Assembly (NCBI RefSeq): GCF_007860125.1
Contig: NZ_SJPW01000012.1
Span: 1 to 64,000, forward strand
Direction of reading: 5' to 3'
Length of the DNA: 64,000 bases
Source of the DNA: Rubripirellula tenax
GTDB lineage: Bacteria; Planctomycetota; Planctomycetia; Pirellulales; Pirellulaceae
The notes beneath the pieces are model-generated. The model did no database searches. It was not told the origin of the DNA and saw only the letters and a list, made by a program, of their open reading frames with translations. The position numbers and the translations under genes are program-made. Below are positions 26,378-35,965 of this stretch, in pieces. Every line of letters begins with the position of its first letter. The first letter of the stretch is position 1.

Positions 26378-27235
26378 ATGAAATCGATGCTGACAAAGCA
26401 AAAGAAGCTAATCCTGACGTCCGAACAGCAGGACGCGATGCGGCGTGCGGGCCGAGTCAACGCACGGCTGATGGACTACATCCGACCGCACGTCCAAGCC
26501 GGAATCACGACCCTTGCGATCGACGAATTGATCCACGCATGGACCATCGATAACGGCCACGTACCGGCGACGCTGGGGTACCAGAATTTTCCCAAGAGCT
26601 GCTGTACCAGCATCAACGACGTGATCTGCCACGGCATTCCCGATGACTACGAACTTCGTGATGGCGACATCGTGAATGTGGACATCACAACGATCGTCGA
26701 CGGCTGGCACGGCGATCAAAGCGAGACGTTCTTGATCGGCGATGTTTCCGAAGAACGTCGCTCCGTCACGCAGTGCGCCCTTGATTGCTTGTACCTGGCT
26801 ATAGACGCCCTGACGCCCGGTTGTCGGGTCAGCACGATCGGGGAAACAGTTGTCCCCGAATCGCATCGACGTGGTTTCACGGTTGTTCGAGAATACGTCG
26901 GCCACGGATTGGGCAGGTCATTTCATCTGGACCCTTCGATCCCACACTTTCCGAATCGCCAAAGTCGCATCGATCGCCTGTACCCGGGCATGTGCTTTAC
27001 CGTCGAACCGATGATCAACGCGGGAACGCGATACACACGAAGCGACAAAGTTGATGGCTGGACCGTTCGCACGAAAGACGGTCGTGCCTCCGCTCAATTC
27101 GAACATTCGATCTTGATGACCGAAGACGGGCCCGAGATTCTGACGCTTACGGAATATGGTCCGAAGAAGGGCCATCAGTTTGAAGGGCTCGCGCAAGCAC
27201 GAAAGATCGAACCCAGCAACGTGGAGTCGGCGTAA
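26378..27235 (+). CDS. map: Type I methionine aminopeptidase
   Basis: The roughly 285-residue enzyme removes the initiator methionine from new proteins in the cytoplasm. Metal-binding residues are seen in NVDITTIVDGWHGD (two Asp), EYVGHGLGR (His), FTVEPMI (Glu) and AQFEHSI (Glu), and the substrate-site histidine in ICHGIPD. The C-terminal extension (about 25 residues) is slightly longer than in E. coli. The start could be ATG 26378 (MKSMLTKQKK) or ATG 26387 (MLTKQKK); the longer frame from 26291 is not family-like. It is followed 36 bases later by a small gene of unknown function on the same strand. Confidence 0.92.
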   Translation: MKSMLTKQKKLILTSEQQDAMRRAGRVNARLMDYIRPHVQAGITTLAIDELIHAWTIDNGHVPATLGYQNFPKSCCTSINDVICHGIPDDYELRDGDIVNVDITTIVDGWHGDQSETFLIGDVSEERRSVTQCALDCLYLAIDALTPGCRVSTIGETVVPESHRRGFTVVREYVGHGLGRSFHLDPSIPHFPNRQSRIDRLYPGMCFTVEPMINAGTRYTRSDKVDGWTVRTKDGRASAQFEHSILMTEDGPEILTLTEYGPKKGHQFEGLAQARKIEPSNVESA

Positions 27236-27271
27236 CACCGGCGATCACTCTCCCAACGGAAGCGCAGTCTC

Positions 27272-27655
27272 ATGATTATCGTCGCTAAAGACGTCTTGGT
27301 GCATCGCTTCGTGCCCGATGAGGGAGCACCGTCGGCGGCCGTTCGCGTCGCTCATCGCACCGAACGCGTCGAGGTCATCAACGAAGACACCGTGTCACCA
27401 CGCGACAACCTTCGACTCGCACTGAAGACTCTTGTCCAGAAATTGAACCCGCACCCCGACCATATCGGGACGCCCAAGTTGTATTTGTTCGACGAGGTGA
27501 CGTTGAAGTTGCCGGAATCGACACAGGACGGAAAGATCACCGAAATGACGTGGAACTTCACACGTCATCATTGGCAGTATTACGTCGAGTGCCGAAATTC
27601 GCACGCATCGGGCACGTACGATTTTGCCGATCTGCAGCTGTTCGAAGAGGCCTGA
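27272..27655 (+). CDS. Small conserved-looking protein, unknown function
   Basis: The 127-residue protein has no signal peptide or membrane segment. It looks soluble and beta-rich, with charged patches and a C-terminal WQYYVECRNSHASG segment. I recognise no family. The ATG at 27272 lies 36 bases after the map stop, and the next gene starts 71 bases on, so it may be co-transcribed with map. The intact frame and ordinary amino acid composition support it as a real gene. Confidence 0.6.
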   Translation: MIIVAKDVLVHRFVPDEGAPSAAVRVAHRTERVEVINEDTVSPRDNLRLALKTLVQKLNPHPDHIGTPKLYLFDEVTLKLPESTQDGKITEMTWNFTRHHWQYYVECRNSHASGTYDFADLQLFEEA

Positions 27656-27726
27656 GAAACGCGGCGCCTTGTGCCGCTGACTCGCTCTGAGGTTGCCATT
27701 TCATACAACCATGAAAGCGCACGCGA

Positions 27727-29304
27727 GTGAATCCGACCAAGATCGCTAGTCTCCTTTTCGGCATCGTGACGCTTTGCACAGCGTGGCAAACGGTGTCCGC
27801 CGAATCACGCCAGCCCGACCGACCGAACATACTGTTCGCGATCGCCGACGACGCATCGTTCCCCCACATGGGCGCCTACGGTACCGAGTGGACCAAGACG
27901 CCCGCCTTCGACCGTGTTGCTCGCGAGGGTCTGTTGTTCAATCGCTGCTATACGCCCAACGCGAAGTGCGCGCCGTCACGAAGTTGCATCCTGACCGGCC
28001 GCAACTCCTGGCAACTCGAAGCCGCCGCAAACCACTGGTGTACCTTTCCGCCAAAATTCAAATCGTTCGTGGAAGCGTTCGCTGACCACAAGTATCACAC
28101 GGGCATGACCGGAAAAGGCTGGGGCCCTGGCGTTGCCTTGACCGACGACGGAAAGCCTCGCCAAATGACGGGAAAGAAATACGGCAAGCGACGTCAAAAA
28201 CCTCCTGCCGGTGGTATTTCGTCAACGGACTACGCCGCGAACTTTGTCGACTTTTTGGATGACGTCGATTCAACGAAACCGTTCTTCTTTTGGTACGGAG
28301 GCTTTGAACCGCATCGCGCCTATGAATACGCCAGCGGAACCACGAAGGCGGGGAAGTCGATCGACGACATCAAACACGTCCCCGATTTCTGGCCCGACAA
28401 CGATGTCACACGCACCGACATGCTGGACTATGCGATGGAGATCGAACATTTCGACACGCACTTGGGGCGCATGATTGACGAACTGCAGCGCCGCGGCGAG
28501 TTGGAAAACACTCTGATCGTTGTTACCAGTGACAACGGAATGCCATTTCCCCGAGTGAAGGGAAATGAGTACGAAATGAGCAACCACTTGCCACTTGCCA
28601 TTATGTGGCCCACCGGCATCGTCTCACCCGGACGCCAAATCAACGACTTGGTTTCTTTCATCGACTTTGGACCGACGTTTTTTGATGTCGCGAGCATCGA
28701 TTGGTCCACCAGCGGAATGTCGCCGACGTCCGGTAGGTCGATGCTGGGGTTACTGAAAAACAAAGCCGACAAACCTCATCGCGATTTCGTTTTGATCGGG
28801 AAAGAGCGGCACGACATCGGCCGTCCGATGGATGCCGGCTACCCGATCCGAGGAATCATCAAAGATTCGTTCCTGTTGATCAAGAACTACGAACCGTCGC
28901 GATGGCCGTCGGGCAACCCCGAAACGGGATACCTCAATACGGACGGTAGTCCTACAAAGACGGAGATCCTCGCAGCGCTGCGCGAAGGTCGCGATCACGA
29001 TCGCCACTGGCAAGAAGACTTTGGCAAACGGCCGCCGATCGAAATGTACAACGTCGAAACCGATCCCGACTGTGTCAAAAACTTGGCCTCGGTGGAACGC
29101 TACGACCGCGAGCGAGAGGAAATGATGGTGACGATGACCGACGCACTGCGCGACGAAAACGATCCTCGCGTGCTTGGCAACGGCGACGTGTTTGAACAGT
29201 ACGAATCGGCGGACGAAAAAAACAAAGGCTTTTACGAAGCGTACATGAAAGACCCCGCCAGCGTAAAAGCGGGCTGGGTCAAAGGTTCAGACTTTCAGGA
29301 ATAG
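27727..29304 (+). CDS. Secreted sulfatase, heparan N-sulfatase-like
   Basis: This 525-residue sulfatase of the S1 type is exported (signal peptide [19 protein letters not shown]) and hydrolyses sulfate esters or N-sulfates, probably of polysaccharides. The active-site motif is CAPSR (Cys 81), the canonical formylglycine site. The N-terminal metal site [11 protein letters not shown] and the DNGMPFP metal motif are also present. The arrangement (short loop after the active site, [24 protein letters not shown]) suggests the N-sulfoglucosamine sulfohydrolase-like subgroup; the substrate is inferred. It begins at GTG 27727. A sulfatase-maturating enzyme is not in the window. Confidence 0.88.
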   Translation: MNPTKIASLLFGIVTLCTAWQTVSAESRQPDRPNILFAIADDASFPHMGAYGTEWTKTPAFDRVAREGLLFNRCYTPNAKCAPSRSCILTGRNSWQLEAAANHWCTFPPKFKSFVEAFADHKYHTGMTGKGWGPGVALTDDGKPRQMTGKKYGKRRQKPPAGGISSTDYAANFVDFLDDVDSTKPFFFWYGGFEPHRAYEYASGTTKAGKSIDDIKHVPDFWPDNDVTRTDMLDYAMEIEHFDTHLGRMIDELQRRGELENTLIVVTSDNGMPFPRVKGNEYEMSNHLPLAIMWPTGIVSPGRQINDLVSFIDFGPTFFDVASIDWSTSGMSPTSGRSMLGLLKNKADKPHRDFVLIGKERHDIGRPMDAGYPIRGIIKDSFLLIKNYEPSRWPSGNPETGYLNTDGSPTKTEILAALREGRDHDRHWQEDFGKRPPIEMYNVETDPDCVKNLASVERYDREREEMMVTMTDALRDENDPRVLGNGDVFEQYESADEKNKGFYEAYMKDPASVKAGWVKGSDFQE

Positions 29305-29332
29305 AGACGACACGTACGATCGACTCCGTCGT

Positions 29333-32203
29333 TCATCCGCGGACCAATCGAATGCCCAGTGGCAGCGAGTCGCCAAAGACGGCGGCTTCTTCGTCGCGGC
29401 TAAATGATCCTCCGTCACGAAGCAACTGTACCAAGTGCGCCGAAGAATCGCTGGATTCAAGAAACTCGGCTGCATCGCTGCGCAGCGTCTCGGGAACGTC
29501 TCGATAGCGATCGCCCGTCATGCGACCCAGTTGTGCAATCGTCAGCGGCAACAGAGGTTCTGCGATTTGGACAGTCATCAGTGACGCGATCCACGACTGG
29601 ACCTTGTCGGCCGGCACGGTCGTGTTGAGCGGCCCATAGACCGGTTGTCGGCTGCCGAGCCGGCCGATCGACCAAAGCAGTGCCGGTCGCAGGCTTTCGT
29701 TTTTCTTGCGTGGTAGCGCTTCGATCGCTATGTCGCCCAGTCGGATCTTGTCCACCACTGGCAAACGTTCGAGCGACCCGAGCAATCGCCAGATCTCGAC
29801 CGACTCATGCGTATCCAGTTTGCCTGATTTACCCTGCAAACTGGCCAACAGCGGTGCCGCCAACTGCTGTTGCTGGCCCGCGGTCAATCCGCCTGCGATC
29901 CGTCGCCAAAGGATCAAAGACTCCGTCCGTGACTGAGCCGCCGCAAAAGCGAGTCGTCCGTGCAGCAATCGCCAGGTCGTCGCGACACGCCAATCGTCAA
30001 CGGCGACGCCGTATCCGGGACGTAAGCAGAAACCGACAAGATTGATCCATCGCGATTCGTGTTGCGGCGATTTTCGCCGCCCCGGTTCATCGTCCATCAG
30101 GAATTGCCAGAACTCGCGCAATAGCGACGGCGGCCAACCGTTGCGATTCGTTTCGGTCAGCTTCTGTAGCTGGTCGACGATCCGGTTGGGCTTTGTTTCC
30201 GCGCTATCACCGAACGTCGCGGAAATCGCATTTGCGCATTGCCCGATCGTTTCTGTATCGACGATACCCGCCGATTCACCGACGCCATCGTGAGCGGCGC
30301 GGTCGGTTTCCAGTGTGCTGCGGATATCGAAATCTAGCTTCCACCGTTTTCCTGAATCGACGTCGACGCAGAACATACCGACGGTACCGATCTCGGACAA
30401 CTCCGACTCGATGACCACATTCATCTGCAACTCGTCCCGCCGCCGACCTCGAACCAGCGCGGTACAGATCGGAGGCAGCGCCGACATCTGCAAACGATCG
30501 ATGTCGACGAGATCGCCTACGTTGTCGGCCAACCGTGTGCTGCTGACCCACAACGGAAACTGCGCCGGTGCTCCGGTTTGTAGCTCCAGGGGATGCCGGT
30601 CGTCGCGAAATCGTTGCCCAGGCTCGGCGCTGCCGGGGATCAAGCAGATCGCTGTTGCGGGCTTTCCCGACGAAGGATCCTCGTCGCTGACTTGCATGTA
30701 ATACGATCGGCCTAGGTTGGCGGCAATCCGGATCCCCTGTCCACGGCGAACCATCGCATAGTAGGCGGCGCCTTGGGCAACCGCTAAATCGAGTCGAGGG
30801 GACGAAAGAACATCGGGACGCCATGATTCGCCGTCGCGTGCAAACCATCGCTGCATGGATGCGACGATCCGGTCACGCACTCGCGGCGACACCATCACAC
30901 CACCGTTGAACAGAACCAAATCAGGACGATCAGCCGATTGATCATCGGATGCTTCCAGCCCGGTGCGACGGTGCTGCGACAGGAATTCGGCCAGATGCCG
31001 CGTGACGCCCGGGTCGGACGCGTACGGAAGTCCGAACTCTTGAAACCCGCTTTGACTTTGTGTCGGACGAGCACTCAAGTCGACATCCGGAAAGAACCCT
31101 TGCAGTAGGACCGCGTCGACATCGTCAGCGGTCAATTCGGTTTGGACCGCACCGGCAAGCAAGCTTGACCCTTCGCCGGGCAGGTTGATGGTGTAGGCGT
31201 CGGGCCGAGATTCAGCCAGCATGGTTTCTTTGACGCTTCGCGAAGCGCCGATCAAGCGATCCCATTGGTTCGACGAAAGCGAATTAACCAATCCCGAATC
31301 CGCCAACTTTGACTCAGCCAACTTCGCGATAGCCAGATCCAAGTTGTCGCCGCCTAGAATCAGGTGGCGTCCGACCGCGACTCGGTGAAACTGGATTTGA
31401 TCGCTTTCATCGCCCGCCGGCTTGACTCGGATCAGGGTCAAGTCGGTCGTACCGCCACCGATGTCACAAACCAGAATCAGCTGGCCCGAACTGACTCGAT
31501 CGGTCCAATCGTCGCGATGTCGATCAATCCACGCATAGAATGCGGCTTGGGGTTCTTCGATCAGATAGACCCGTCGCAGTCCCGCTTGCTTGGCCGCCTG
31601 GATCGTCAGCTCGCGAGCGACCTCGTCGAACGACGCAGGCAACGTGATCACCACGTCTTGACGATTGAGTGGATCGTCGGGGTGCGCGTGATCCCAGGCC
31701 GAACGCAGATGCAAAAGGTAGCGTGCGGAAACGTCGACCGGTGACAATCGAGTCACATCGGCGTCGCCGTGCCACGGCAGGAAATCGGCCGAGCGATCAA
31801 CACCGTCATGTGACAGCCAACTTTTGGCCGAAGCGATGCGCCGCCCCGGATGACGTGCGCCCCCGTCTCGGGCAGTCACGCCAACATGGTAACGAGATGC
31901 ATCGCGGCTTGGTTCCCAAGGCAACTTCGCGTCGATATCTTCCGCGATCGGCGGCTCGTAGTGAAACGACGGCAGTGTTTCGCGAGCTTCCAGTTGGCCG
32001 ACGTCGACCCATTGAGTGATCGCAAAGGTTTCGACGACCCAATCGGATACTTCAGTATCCACAAAAGCCATGGCGCAATTCGTCGTGCCAAGATCGATCC
32101 CGACGACGAACCGCGAGGCCGTTTCGTCGGGTGCGTTGGTTTCAGGCGAGGCGTGCGGTTTGGGCAAGATAATCGACGGTGTCAACGGGATTCGGGTCGG
32201 CAA
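29333..32203 (-). CDS. Large Hsp70-like ATPase with long C-terminal extension
   Basis: The 956-residue protein has a DnaK-type nucleotide-binding domain: VVGIDLGTTNCAMAF (phosphate 1), CDIGGGTTDLTLI (phosphate 2) and LILGGDNLDLA. About 400 residues follow that do not look like the DnaK substrate-binding domain; they are Leu/Arg-rich and helical, and no EEVD-like tail is present. It begins with TTG 32203, as no ATG precedes the domain. The start is 18 bases after the stop of the shorter Hsp70 gene. It is the last gene of the operon DUF2760, Hsp70, Hsp70. Such paired Hsp70-like genes are conserved in several phyla but have no settled function. Confidence 0.85.
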   Translation of the reverse strand: MPTRIPLTPSIILPKPHASPETNAPDETASRFVVGIDLGTTNCAMAFVDTEVSDWVVETFAITQWVDVGQLEARETLPSFHYEPPIAEDIDAKLPWEPSRDASRYHVGVTARDGGARHPGRRIASAKSWLSHDGVDRSADFLPWHGDADVTRLSPVDVSARYLLHLRSAWDHAHPDDPLNRQDVVITLPASFDEVARELTIQAAKQAGLRRVYLIEEPQAAFYAWIDRHRDDWTDRVSSGQLILVCDIGGGTTDLTLIRVKPAGDESDQIQFHRVAVGRHLILGGDNLDLAIAKLAESKLADSGLVNSLSSNQWDRLIGASRSVKETMLAESRPDAYTINLPGEGSSLLAGAVQTELTADDVDAVLLQGFFPDVDLSARPTQSQSGFQEFGLPYASDPGVTRHLAEFLSQHRRTGLEASDDQSADRPDLVLFNGGVMVSPRVRDRIVASMQRWFARDGESWRPDVLSSPRLDLAVAQGAAYYAMVRRGQGIRIAANLGRSYYMQVSDEDPSSGKPATAICLIPGSAEPGQRFRDDRHPLELQTGAPAQFPLWVSSTRLADNVGDLVDIDRLQMSALPPICTALVRGRRRDELQMNVVIESELSEIGTVGMFCVDVDSGKRWKLDFDIRSTLETDRAAHDGVGESAGIVDTETIGQCANAISATFGDSAETKPNRIVDQLQKLTETNRNGWPPSLLREFWQFLMDDEPGRRKSPQHESRWINLVGFCLRPGYGVAVDDWRVATTWRLLHGRLAFAAAQSRTESLILWRRIAGGLTAGQQQQLAAPLLASLQGKSGKLDTHESVEIWRLLGSLERLPVVDKIRLGDIAIEALPRKKNESLRPALLWSIGRLGSRQPVYGPLNTTVPADKVQSWIASLMTVQIAEPLLPLTIAQLGRMTGDRYRDVPETLRSDAAEFLESSDSSAHLVQLLRDGGSFSRDEEAAVFGDSLPLGIRLVRG

Positions 32204-32220
32204 AGCTGCGACGACGTACT

Positions 32221-34032
32221 TTAGTCACCCTCGCGGGTATTGAATTCCATTTTCCATTGGTCATCGCTACGAGACGCATGACACCAAAGTTCAAACATCC
32301 CCAACTCGGTGACTCGGCTGACGAAACGCACGGGGACGAATCGTTCGTCCCCCTTGGGGTCGCTGGTCGATTCGCTGGTCAACGTCAACTCGATCGGTTG
32401 GCCTTCGACCAACTCGTCCGGCGTCCATCGATCGAGCGTCTTTCCGACAGTATCGTCGCTACGCATGGAAGACGAAAAGAAGCGGAAGCGTGCAGACTGA
32501 CCAACGACCAATCCGACTTCTCCGCCCGGCACTGCCGCCTCGGAACCTTCCTCCATCCCTTGTGCCGCAACGCACAAAGCTCGCATCGGTCTTGGGGCGC
32601 CGGGAATCGCCAATCCGGCCGTTTCGATCCCGATGTAGTAGGACCTGGCCGTTCCACCACGGATGCGAATTCCGCCGCACCGTTTCGACCAACCGTAATA
32701 AGTTGCTCCGACTGCGACGGCATTGTCCAGACCGTCCGACGTGCCCAACAACGTGGGTGCAGACGGACACCAACTCTCAACGACTTGTCGCATCCGCTGC
32801 TGTAACGTTTTGCTGCGGAACACGCCGCCGTTGAAGATCAAATGTGTCGGCGCGGATGCCTTGTCCGCATGGTCCGCCAAGAACGCGGCAACGTGTTTCG
32901 TGATCGACGGATCGGCTTCGTACGGCAACCCGATGTCTTGGAAACCCGAAACAACATTGCGTTGGGGCCGATCGTCCTTTCCACAGTTCGGAAAGAAGCC
33001 GTCCACAACCAGGCTGCGTGCCTCGTCCCCGGTCACGCGAGTGGAGATCGTGTTGCCGATCAGCGAACTGCCACGGCCCAAAATCGAAATCGTATGTTCT
33101 TCGGGTCCGTCCGCGGTAAGCAACTGCTCCTTCGCGTCACGACACGCGTGCCAAAGCGAAACGCTTTGCCAAGGGTCAAGATCGTGGCCTTCGGTTTGCA
33201 GTTTCGTCGCAACATGGTGAGCGAGCGCCAAGTCCATATTGTCGCCGCCCAACAACAGGTGGTTTCCAACGGCCAATCGGCGCAAGTTCAAATCGCCGTC
33301 GCTCTGCTCGACGCTCACCAGCGTCAAGTCCGTCGTCCCACCGCCAACGTCGACGACCAGCAACACATCGCCTGCCGACATTTGCTTTCGCCAATCGACC
33401 GCGTGATCGGCCAACCAGTGATAGACGGCGGCTTGCGGCTCTTCCAACAAGACAAAGTCCGCGGGCAAACCGGCCGCGACGGCGGCTTGTCGCGTCAGTT
33501 CACGTGCGGCCGGATCGAACGACGCTGGGACCGTCAAAACGACCTGTTGATCGGCGATCGGAGCGTCGGGATGCGCGTCGTGCCAAGCCGCGACCAAGTG
33601 CGACAAAAATCGCTGCGTGCAGTCACTCGCCGAAACCTTGGTGACTTCGTCGGGCGATTGCCATGGCAGAACAGCTTCGGTGCTGCCCGTTCGGCCGTTG
33701 CACAGCCAGCTCTTCGCCGCAACAACAACGCGCTGCGGATTCTCGGCCGATTGCTGACGCGCGTAGTGACCGGCAACGCCCTGCGACGGATCCTGGACCA
33801 ATGGCGTTTTCAACGACTCGATCTCGCCGTCACGCGGCAGGTACAAAAACGAGGGCAGCGAATTTCTCGCCTCGATTTGACCGGGGCCGACCAATTGGGG
33901 AATCGGAAGCAGCCTAAGCTCTGGTGCAGAATATTGTTTCTTGACGCTACTCGAGTCCGGAATCGGCGCATACGCGATCACCGAGTTTGTCGTACCTAGG
34001 TCAATGCCAACGGTAAAGCGAGACGTCATCAA
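32221..34032 (-). CDS. Hsp70-like ATPase
   Basis: This 603-residue protein has the same N-terminal ATPase pattern as its neighbour: TVGIDLGTTNSVIAY, VVDVGGGTTDLTLVS and LLLGGDNMDLA. The C-terminal part after about residue 480 shows only a weak beta-rich pattern and may be a minimal substrate-binding region. The two Hsp70-like proteins are related (same motifs PASFDxxARELT and EEPQAA, same LPW box, same GLPYxxDP box) but differ in length, so they probably arose by duplication and may act as a pair. The gene follows DUF2760 by 21 bases and precedes the large Hsp70 by 17 bases. Confidence 0.88.
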   Translation of the reverse strand: MMTSRFTVGIDLGTTNSVIAYAPIPDSSSVKKQYSAPELRLLPIPQLVGPGQIEARNSLPSFLYLPRDGEIESLKTPLVQDPSQGVAGHYARQQSAENPQRVVVAAKSWLCNGRTGSTEAVLPWQSPDEVTKVSASDCTQRFLSHLVAAWHDAHPDAPIADQQVVLTVPASFDPAARELTRQAAVAAGLPADFVLLEEPQAAVYHWLADHAVDWRKQMSAGDVLLVVDVGGGTTDLTLVSVEQSDGDLNLRRLAVGNHLLLGGDNMDLALAHHVATKLQTEGHDLDPWQSVSLWHACRDAKEQLLTADGPEEHTISILGRGSSLIGNTISTRVTGDEARSLVVDGFFPNCGKDDRPQRNVVSGFQDIGLPYEADPSITKHVAAFLADHADKASAPTHLIFNGGVFRSKTLQQRMRQVVESWCPSAPTLLGTSDGLDNAVAVGATYYGWSKRCGGIRIRGGTARSYYIGIETAGLAIPGAPRPMRALCVAAQGMEEGSEAAVPGGEVGLVVGQSARFRFFSSSMRSDDTVGKTLDRWTPDELVEGQPIELTLTSESTSDPKGDERFVPVRFVSRVTELGMFELWCHASRSDDQWKMEFNTREGD

Positions 34033-34053
34033 AGGTTCCAGATTCGTTGGTTA

Positions 34054-34584
34054 CTAGTTCGCTTGAACTTGCACGGGCGCGATCACGTTAGCGTCGTTCT
34101 CGTTTCCCGTCCAAGTCGGCAGCGCGACTTTCGTAGCCACCCAGCCGTGGTGAATCACTTTGCCCGAGGTACCGCTGGATTCGCCAACCCATTGATACCG
34201 CATCGGCGACGAATCACTCGCGACGTCAATGTTGGTTCCGTCAGCGGCTTCGACGAGGGGTTGAATATCGAACAGTCGTTTCAAAACGCCACCACTCTGT
34301 TCCAGACACGGACGAGCGGCTGCACCGACCTGAGCGTCGGAATACTTGCCAAGGTCTTCTTGCAGCAGATCCAGCAAGCGTGATTCCCGTTGCAACGTCG
34401 CCAGCAGCGTGACCGCCGAATCGCGGATGGGCTTCGCAGGGGCAGGTGCGGGTTGAGCGACCGGCGTGGGCGGGGCGATCGCAGGTGGCGCCGTTTTCCC
34501 GGCCAGCAAATCGGCAATGTCAGCGGACTTTTGAGCGTCAAACAGCGCTGAGGTGAAGGCTTTGATGGCGATGCCAAGTCCCAT
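34054..34584 (-). CDS. DUF2760 domain protein
   Basis: The 176-residue product matches DUF2760 by its arrangement: a short N-terminal region, a Pro/Ala-rich linker (PAPAPAKP), and then a domain with LQRESRLLDLLQEDL, SDAQVGAAARPC and a C-terminal WVATKVALPTWTG. It has no clear signal peptide; the N-terminus (MGLGIAIKAFTSALF) is weakly hydrophobic. It is the first gene of the operon with two Hsp70-like genes, a gene order known from other bacteria, so it is probably a partner or regulator of the chaperone pair. Its biochemical role is unknown. Confidence 0.8.
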   Translation of the reverse strand: MGLGIAIKAFTSALFDAQKSADIADLLAGKTAPPAIAPPTPVAQPAPAPAKPIRDSAVTLLATLQRESRLLDLLQEDLGKYSDAQVGAAARPCLEQSGGVLKRLFDIQPLVEAADGTNIDVASDSSPMRYQWVGESSGTSGKVIHHGWVATKVALPTWTGNENDANVIAPVQVQAN

Positions 34585-35000
34585 GAGTGTCTACCGTTGA
34601 AGTGCGAGGCGTGGTGGAGTCGTCAAGCTTGGCGATCACCGGTTCTGCGTCAACCGGGCGCAAAACCCCAGCGACGTCGTCGCTATCGTAGCTGCGGTTG
34701 CAAAAACAGAGAATCACCGCCACCGGGCCGACCGTCGCCAAGTTGCCAATTGTGCGTTTCGTGACGATTGTCCGGCCGGTGGTGTGGCGGCAACATCCGT
34801 TATCAATCCATTTTTCTATCGCCCGCAACAGAGACAACCGACGAAGTTGCCGCCAATTTCTCTTTCCTAATCCACTTGACCGTCAGTTGTGTTGTAGGTT
34901 TCCACCGTAAGCCAACCCCCCGGCGTGCGATTGCACACGATGGGCAGAACGGCTTCGTTCTCAGTACTTCAAACCAACGCGAATACACGGGCGCTAAGAG
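34585..35000. other. Divergent intergenic region before the Hsp70 operon and HAMP-like gene
   Basis: No gene is supported in these 416 bases. Both promoters should lie here. The sequence attgtgcgtttcgtgacgattg (about 34750) holds a small hairpin but no convincing promoter pair. A 99-codon frame on the minus strand is probably a shadow. Confidence 0.35.
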
Positions 35001-35462
35001 ATGAGCCAGACAACGACCAAACGACGCAAGGCACTGGTTGATCCCGAAGTCCAAGGCGGCGTACTCCGCAAGATCGCTTTTCACTGGTTGGTGTTCTTTA
35101 TCTGCAACGCCTTGGCGCTGATGATCTGGATTCGCCTGTTCGAACAACCCGATGTCGCGTGGGGAAAAACGTTCGGTGACACCATGCGGCGGTTCCTGCC
35201 GTTTTTCGTGATCACCTTGGCGTTGATCCCAGCATTCGTCTGGGACACGCTCAAGATGACGAACCGGTTTGCCGGTCCGATTCTTCGGCTGCGTGCCGCT
35301 CTGGCAGATGCCAGCGAAGGTCGCGCCGTCGCTCCCCTGCATTTCCGCAGCAACGACTTTTGGCGTGAAATCGCCAACAACTTCAACTCGTTGATGGACC
35401 GAAACGAAACGCTTGATCCCAATGCAAGCCCCATTCTTGATGACGTTGATGAAGCGAAGTAG
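35001..35462 (+). CDS. Two-span membrane protein with HAMP-like segment
   Basis: The 153-residue product has two membrane segments (WLVFFICNALALMIWIRLF about residues 29-47 and FLPFFVITLALIPAFVW about 64-80), followed by ILRLRAALADASEGRAVAPLHFRSNDFW, which has the HAMP-linker pattern, and a final NNFNSLMDRNE helix. It stops where a signalling domain would usually begin, so it looks like a HAMP-only receptor fragment or a stand-alone transmembrane HAMP protein. It lies 63 bases upstream of the TadE-like genes on the same strand and may belong to that group. A promoter specific to it is not visible. Confidence 0.65.
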   Translation: MSQTTTKRRKALVDPEVQGGVLRKIAFHWLVFFICNALALMIWIRLFEQPDVAWGKTFGDTMRRFLPFFVITLALIPAFVWDTLKMTNRFAGPILRLRAALADASEGRAVAPLHFRSNDFWREIANNFNSLMDRNETLDPNASPILDDVDEAK

Positions 35463-35525
35463 TCCATTTCAGTTGCTGTGCCTACGTCCTTCGAGTTGAT
35501 TGCCTTCATTTTGGTTCCGTGGATC

Positions 35526-35957
35526 ATGTCCCATATTCCTTCAAGTCCTATTGTCCAACGGCGACGCCGATTTTCAACAAAGCGTCGCGGTGTCGCGGCG
35601 GTTGAGTTCGCGGTCTGCTTGCCAGTACTGGTGCTGTTGGTTTTTGGATCCATCGAAGCGGCGAGTTTCATTTTTCTGAAACAGTCGTTGAACGTAGCCG
35701 CGTACGAAGCCATTCGCGAATCGATTCGTGTCGGCAGCGACAATGCTGCCGGCGAAAACCGCGCCATCAACATTTTGTCAGCCCGGAACGTGAACGACTT
35801 CGTCGTCAGTTTCCCCAACGGCGAAGCCCTTGATGCTGATCGTGGTGACGAAGTTGTCGTCGAAGTGAGCGCCCCCACGTCGACCAATAGCCCTCTCGCT
35901 GGCCAGTTCGTGGCCAATCGAGTTTTGACTGCCCGCATTGTGATGGTAAAAGAGTAA
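35526..35957 (+). CDS. TadE-like pilus-associated protein
   Basis: This roughly 143-residue product has the TadE/TadG N-terminal pattern: a basic region followed by GVAAVEFAVCLPVLVLLVFGSIEAA, a membrane segment with the conserved Glu, and a short periplasmic part. Such proteins are minor pilin-like subunits associated with Tad (Flp) pili. I chose ATG 35526 over the in-frame GTG 35478; both give the same core. It stands directly upstream of the vWA/TadG-like gene (8 bases) and the second TadE-like gene. None of the main Tad genes (prepilin, CpaF/TadA ATPase, TadB/TadC) is in the window. Confidence 0.75.
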   Translation: MSHIPSSPIVQRRRRFSTKRRGVAAVEFAVCLPVLVLLVFGSIEAASFIFLKQSLNVAAYEAIRESIRVGSDNAAGENRAINILSARNVNDFVVSFPNGEALDADRGDEVVVEVSAPTSTNSPLAGQFVANRVLTARIVMVKE

Positions 35958-35965
35958 ACACCCTG

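Noticed and set aside
31364-33999. Long plus-strand frames over the Hsp70 genes
   Set aside because: They lie opposite clear Hsp70 domains and show no domain pattern of their own.
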